NCBI RefSeq assembly: GCF_039524015.1
Contig: NZ_BAAAGF010000004.1
Span: 124,001-188,000 of the forward strand
DNA: 64,000 bases
DNA from: Gaetbulibacter_B jejuensis
Lineage (GTDB): Bacteria; Bacteroidota; Bacteroidia; Flavobacteriales; Flavobacteriaceae
Direction: 5' to 3'
Part shown: piece by piece, positions 60,035-64,000 of the stretch
Numbering within the stretch: position 1 is the stretch's first letter
How the letters are laid out: every line of letters starts with the position of its first letter
Program-made: the position numbers and the translations under genes
Notes under the pieces: model-generated
What the model saw: the letters and a program-made list of their open reading frames with translations, nothing else
Told to the model about the DNA's origin: nothing
The model's database searches: none

Positions 60035-60035
60035 A

Positions 60036-60926
60036 TTGAAGAATCAACCACTAGTATCTATCTGTATACCCACTTATAATGGTGCCGATTATATTGTGCA
60101 AGCGATGGACTCTGCATTAGCGCAAACCTACCCAAATTTAGAGATTGTGGTGTCTGATGATGCCTCCATAGATGCTACTCTAGAGCTTATAGCCTCTTAT
60201 AAGACCAAGACTTCAATCCCTATTTACATACATCATCATACACCCAATGGTATTGGAGCTAACTGGAATCATTGTGTAAGAAAGGCTAACGGGGAATATA
60301 TTAAGTTTTTATTTCAGGATGATGTGCTGCTGCCTGAATGTGTTGCTCTTATGGTGGCTGTTTTAGAGCAGCACCAAACTATTGCTTTAGTAGCTTCAAA
60401 AAGAGAGTTTATTGTAGAAAGTTCTTATTTGAATGATACGTCAAAGGCTTGGATTGACACTTACAATGATTTACAGTGTACTTTAGACTATCCGGTTAAA
60501 AATGCTATTCAAGTATTGAATAGAAGTTTGTTTAAGCATCAATCTTATTTTGATTCTCCTAGAAATAAAGTAGGAGAGCCATCGACGCTATTGTTTAGAA
60601 CCTCGTTACTAGATACTGTTGGTTATTTTAGAGAAGATTTAAAGCAAATTTTGGATTATGAGTTTTATAATAGGGTGTTGAAGCGTTACTCTATTGCTAT
60701 TATGCAAGAACCACTTGTGAAGTTTAGGTTACATGGTCAACAAGCCACAGTTTTAAACAAGAACAATGACCAAACTGATTATGTTATATATGATAGGCTT
60801 ATGTATGATGATTATTTATGGAGTTTAAATAAGGATATGAGGCTTTATTTTTTGAAAAAGTACAATCCATTTGTACGTTTAGTTTTTAAAGGTTTAAAAA
60901 GGTTAAAACGATTACAATGGAAGTAG
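60036..60926 (+). CDS. GT2-family glycosyltransferase
   Basis: This 296-residue GT-A enzyme begins KNQPLVSICIPTYNGADYIVQ, with VVSDDASIDATLEL and YIKFLFQDDVLLPEC. The start is placed at TTG 60036, one base after the previous stop; the longer in-frame reading from 59979 would overlap the upstream gene by 56 bases and adds hydrophobic residues unlike the family. The tail is basic. It overlaps the next GT gene by ten bases. Confidence 0.85.
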   Translation: MKNQPLVSICIPTYNGADYIVQAMDSALAQTYPNLEIVVSDDASIDATLELIASYKTKTSIPIYIHHHTPNGIGANWNHCVRKANGEYIKFLFQDDVLLPECVALMVAVLEQHQTIALVASKREFIVESSYLNDTSKAWIDTYNDLQCTLDYPVKNAIQVLNRSLFKHQSYFDSPRNKVGEPSTLLFRTSLLDTVGYFREDLKQILDYEFYNRVLKRYSIAIMQEPLVKFRLHGQQATVLNKNNDQTDYVIYDRLMYDDYLWSLNKDMRLYFLKKYNPFVRLVFKGLKRLKRLQWK

Positions 60927-61855
60927 CTGTAGTTATAGTATCGTATAATGGAGCACGTTGGTTATTTGACTGCTTAACGCATGTGTTTGGTAGTACAATA
61001 GCGTTGAAAGTTATAGTAGTAGATAATCATAGTACAGATGCGAGCTGTGAAATTATAAAAGGATTTACTGATGTAGAACTTATATTATTAGATGAGAATT
61101 ATGGTTTTGGAAAAGCTAATAATATTGGTATATCATATGCACTAAGTAAAAATGCAGACTATGTGTTTTTGTTAAATCAAGATGCTTACTTGGAAACTCA
61201 GACTATAGAACAGTTAATAGAAGTGCATCAAAAGACTTTAGGCTATGGTGTATTGAGTCCTATTCATTTAAATGGGAAAGGTTTGGGTCTTGATATTAAT
61301 TTTTCTAATTATATTCAAAAGAATACATCTCTTGTTTATGATGCTTTAAAAGGGCATTACACAGCGTTAGTTTATGATGTTCCTTTTGTTAATGCTGCTG
61401 GTTGGTTAGTACCTAAGGAAACATTTAAAAGTATAGGAGGTTTTGATCCTATTTTTTACCATTATGGAGAAGATGTTAATTATTGTCAACGATTATTGTT
61501 TCATGGGTACAAGATAGGTGTTGTGCCTAACGTGTTTTTGTTACATGATAGAGAACAACGCATTACAAAAGAGCCTCAAACAGATGCAGAAAAGCTTCAA
61601 TTAGTAGAGCGAAAGTTAAAGACTCACTGGGCTGATATAAATATAGAGGTTGAAACCTTAATAACTCGGTATAAACATTCTATTAAGAAAACCATTGTAA
61701 AACAAATTTTGCAATTAAAGTTTAAGAGGGTTTTTTACTATAAGAAAGAGTTAAAGTTGATAGATTCGTTGTTGCTAGAGGTGCAGAAGAGTAGGCGGTT
61801 GAACCGAGAAGAGCATCCACATTATTTAAATAGTCACACTACAAAAAGGGTATGA
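60917..61855 (+). CDS. GT2 rhamnosyltransferase-like glycosyltransferase
   Basis: This 312-residue GT-A enzyme has VAVVIVSYNGARWLFDCL at the start, VVDNHSTDASCEII, YVFLLNQDAYLETQT (DxD-like site) and FYHYGEDVNYCQRL near the C-terminus, the layout of WbbL-type rhamnosyltransferases. The donor may be a deoxyhexose, not proved. It overlaps the genes on both sides by a few bases. Confidence 0.87.
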   Translation: MEVAVVIVSYNGARWLFDCLTHVFGSTIALKVIVVDNHSTDASCEIIKGFTDVELILLDENYGFGKANNIGISYALSKNADYVFLLNQDAYLETQTIEQLIEVHQKTLGYGVLSPIHLNGKGLGLDINFSNYIQKNTSLVYDALKGHYTALVYDVPFVNAAGWLVPKETFKSIGGFDPIFYHYGEDVNYCQRLLFHGYKIGVVPNVFLLHDREQRITKEPQTDAEKLQLVERKLKTHWADINIEVETLITRYKHSIKKTIVKQILQLKFKRVFYYKKELKLIDSLLLEVQKSRRLNREEHPHYLNSHTTKRV

Positions 61856-62829
61856 GTTGTTTGGTAACTATAATTATTCCTGTGTTTAATCGCGCGCATA
61901 TGATAGGTACAGCTATAGCTTCCTTACAAGCTCAAAGTTATACGCATTGGGAGTGTGTAGTGGTTGATGATGGTTCGAGTGATGGTACTGTAAAGGTGTT
62001 GGCTGATTATGTGGCAGAAGATGCACGGATACGGTATTACACACGAGAGCGGTTACCTAAAGGTGCACCAACGTGTAGAAATATAGGGTTACAGCATGCT
62101 AAGGGTAATTATGTTATTTACTTAGATTCTGACGATTATTTGTTGCCTTTTTGTTTGGAGCAGCGTGTTGCTGCTTTTAAAAAGAATCCTACCGCTCATT
62201 TTTTAGTTTTTCCGATGGGTGTACAAAAGGAAGATGTTGTTGTAAAGCAAGAAATACCTGAACATACTGATTATTTGATTCGTTTTTTGTCAGCTGATTT
62301 ACCTTGGCAAACTATGTGCCCTATTTGGGACAGGAATTTTTTAAAGGCTTTAAATGGGTTTGCTGAAGGGTATCCACGTTTTAATGACCCTGAGTTAATG
62401 ATACGTGCCTTATTGCAAGACCATCTAGACTATAAGGTGTTTGCTGATTATGACTACGATAGCGTTTTTATACCTAGTGTTAAAGCCCAAGCGGTGTTTA
62501 CTACTAAGGTTTATAAAAGTTTACAGTTGTTTGTGCCTGATATTGCTAAACTGCTAGATGTTAAAGAGAAAACACATTTAAAACCCTATTTGTTGTTATA
62601 TTTACATTTATGGTTTAAGTATTTTTACGTGCCATTAGCAAAGAGAGGTTTAAAACCCTCAATGCGCTTATTACAATTGTATAGGCAACATGATATTTTA
62701 GGGTTTAAGCAGTATATGAGCTTGCTTGCTCGATTGCTAGTGTATGCTGTAAGTGTAAAGGTATTGCCTAAGGCTATTGATAAACTCACTGAACAACGAC
62801 TTTATAGACCCAATGACAAAGATTTATAA
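61852..62829 (+). CDS. GT2-family glycosyltransferase
   Basis: This 325-residue GT-A enzyme has VTIIIPVFNRAHMIGTAIAS, VVVDDGSSDGTVKV and NYVIYLDSDDYLLP with a clear DSDD. A large C-terminal part contains a membrane-associating hydrophobic stretch. It starts four bases inside the upstream gene end and overlaps the following methyltransferase gene by 17 bases. It is one of five glycosyltransferases in an unbroken run. Confidence 0.88.
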   Translation: MSCLVTIIIPVFNRAHMIGTAIASLQAQSYTHWECVVVDDGSSDGTVKVLADYVAEDARIRYYTRERLPKGAPTCRNIGLQHAKGNYVIYLDSDDYLLPFCLEQRVAAFKKNPTAHFLVFPMGVQKEDVVVKQEIPEHTDYLIRFLSADLPWQTMCPIWDRNFLKALNGFAEGYPRFNDPELMIRALLQDHLDYKVFADYDYDSVFIPSVKAQAVFTTKVYKSLQLFVPDIAKLLDVKEKTHLKPYLLLYLHLWFKYFYVPLAKRGLKPSMRLLQLYRQHDILGFKQYMSLLARLLVYAVSVKVLPKAIDKLTEQRLYRPNDKDL

Positions 62830-63631
62830 ACGTATACAGCAGTCATTAAAGACCCGATGGTTACTGTTTAAAGATGAGCTAGAGGTTAGGTTAGGCAAGC
62901 GACACCCTTTGTTGCCCCCTAGGCGGTATAACTACATAAACTCTGGTGTTAATTCTGAAATAAACCAAGAGTTTTTTAACTATTTTAAAGATTTGTGTGG
63001 CTTACAGCCAACGGATTCGGTTTTAGAAGTTGGTAGTGGATTTGGGCGAATGGCTATTCCATTAACAGAATACCTTAGTACAGAAGGGCGTTATGAAGGT
63101 CTTGAGATAATACAAGATGGTGTTAATTGGTGTACTTCAAAATTTACAACTAGATATCCAAATTTCAAGTTTCAGTATATAGATGTTTATAATGAGCGTT
63201 ATAACCCTAAAGGTAGGCAAGAAGCTTCAAACTTTTTATTTCCTTATAACAATGAAACTTTTGATTTTGTTTATCTCACTTCTGTTTTTACACATATGTT
63301 TTATGATGATGTTGCGCATTATTTATCAGAGATTAATAGAGTGTTAACACCAGGAGGAGTATGTTTAATAACTTATTTTATACTAGATGATATTTCACTA
63401 ATGCAAATAAGGCATAAGCGAGGTGTGTTTAGTTTTAGGCATGATAAAGATGGAGCATTTATAGAAGATATGCAGCAGCCTGAATATGCAGTAGCTTATA
63501 CCTTAGACACTATAAGGTCGCTTTATAAAACACATAAACTAGAGATACAGTCCCCAATACGCTATGGTAACTGGAGTGGTAGAGAGCCTTATTTAAGTTT
63601 TCAGGATATTGTTATTGCTAGAAAATTATAA
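62813..63631 (+). CDS. SAM-dependent methyltransferase (Methyltransf_11/25 type)
   Basis: This 272-residue class I methyltransferase has VLEVGSGFGRMAIPLTEYL as motif I, NETFDFVYLTSVFTHM as motif II/IV and VLTPGGVCLITYF as the post-II motif. The ATG at 62813 (MTKIYKRIQQ) is chosen because it gives a natural start; an in-frame TTG upstream lies further into the previous gene. It is likely another sugar or glycan methylation enzyme, the third methyltransferase of the cluster. Confidence 0.86.
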   Translation: MTKIYKRIQQSLKTRWLLFKDELEVRLGKRHPLLPPRRYNYINSGVNSEINQEFFNYFKDLCGLQPTDSVLEVGSGFGRMAIPLTEYLSTEGRYEGLEIIQDGVNWCTSKFTTRYPNFKFQYIDVYNERYNPKGRQEASNFLFPYNNETFDFVYLTSVFTHMFYDDVAHYLSEINRVLTPGGVCLITYFILDDISLMQIRHKRGVFSFRHDKDGAFIEDMQQPEYAVAYTLDTIRSLYKTHKLEIQSPIRYGNWSGREPYLSFQDIVIARKL

Positions 63632-63678
63632 AGGTTAAAAAGAAAATCTAATTAATCTATTAATAAATTGAGCTAATA

Positions 63679-64000
63679 ATGAAAAAACTATTTAAGTGTG
63701 TTATACATTATTTTCAAAGCCCTCATCTAGCTCAAGTTTATGATGGTTTTGAAAAATTAAAAAAACAAGGTTTGGTGGATTTATCCTATATAAAGGTTGA
63801 TGGTGATGAAGCAAAACCAATCTTAAAAGTTGTTTTGGATGATAAATATACCGTAATATATGATTTAATAGATGGGCTTCACTGGTATGGAAGTACTAAA
63901 GAAGAAAAACTTAATCATTTTAAAACTACTACAGAAGCTGACTATTATTTTAAAAGAAGTTATACTGACCAACTTAAACAGTTTTCCCCAGAACATTGTA
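63679..64000 (+). CDS. Truncated unknown protein, possible glycosyltransferase (cut by window edge)
   Basis: An ATG at 63679 opens a frame that runs without stop to the window end, giving 107 residues. It starts MKKLFKCVIHYFQSPHLAQVY and contains YTVIYDLIDGLHWYG. It follows the methyltransferase gene by 47 bases, so the cluster continues rightwards. No diagnostic motif is visible yet; a GT-B-like start is only a guess from position. Confidence 0.5.
   Translation, partial: MKKLFKCVIHYFQSPHLAQVYDGFEKLKKQGLVDLSYIKVDGDEAKPILKVVLDDKYTVIYDLIDGLHWYGSTKEEKLNHFKTTTEADYYFKRSYTDQLKQFSPEHC

Noticed and set aside
59979..60035. Longer N-terminus for the GT2 enzyme at 60036
   Set aside because: It would overlap the upstream gene by 56 bases and adds a hydrophobic stretch not typical before the first GT-A strand.

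Overview
This window looks like chromosomal DNA of a marine-type member of the Flavobacteriaceae (Bacteroidota). The evidence is very AT-rich DNA, little Shine-Dalgarno sequence before starts, repeated TAnnTTTG-type -7 promoter elements, a type IX secretion C-terminal sorting domain on a subtilase, Bacteroidota-type lipoprotein signals, an ECF sigma/anti-sigma/beta-strand-protein operon, DUF2911, DUF2795, YwqK-like and CpcT/CpeT-like proteins. Genus cannot be fixed from the sequence alone. No rRNA, tRNA, CRISPR array, transposase, integrase or prophage was seen.

Layout. 1-31.6 kb is mostly compact housekeeping DNA: truncated pyrE, a Nudix hydrolase, an M14 peptidase, a citrulline/amidino hydrolase, a TPR histidine kinase, argS, pyrG, yidC, a fasciclin lipoprotein, mnmA, a secreted subtilase, a nitronate monooxygenase-like enzyme, MATE and PAP2 genes, a three-gene polyprenyl-sugar module (GT2, duplicated LAB_N, GT39), a sugar epimerase, meaB, and an ECF envelope-stress operon. 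31.6-32.5 kb is a small accessory insert: two unknown overlapping genes next to a roughly 90-base structured element. 32.6-42.8 kb returns to core genes: thioredoxin, SMP-30, secA, DUF2795, cobalamin adenosyltransferase, an export ABC ATPase with a 42-residue membrane peptide, a methyltransferase and an ABC-F protein.

42.8-64 kb is a surface-polysaccharide cluster on the + strand running off the right edge. It starts at a good promoter (42826-42855) with Wza-like and Wzc-like proteins and an initiating sugar transferase. A UDP-sugar dehydrogenase and epimerase follow, consistent with a UDP-HexNAcA precursor. Then come glycosyltransferases, Wzm/Wzt ABC export genes, and tailoring enzymes (FkbM and other methyltransferases, a DegT aminotransferase, a GNAT, a pyruvyl transferase, WbqC). 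No Wzx or Wzy is visible, so export by the ABC route is the simplest reading.

The most unusual structure is at 52.16-52.76 kb. wzm and wzt, normally adjacent, are separated by a four-helix-bundle (23S intervening-sequence-like) gene. Both its flanks carry a 7-bp tandem array that ends in the same exact 34-bp sequence, so the gene sits inside a repeat-bounded unit of about 444 bp. A degenerate array of the same heptamer family lies at 48039-48070. Other points for follow-up are the structured element at 31.63-31.72 kb, an apparently orphan terminator plus a 14-bp inverted repeat at 19.78-19.92 kb, and a candidate ECF autoregulatory promoter at 28057-28081.
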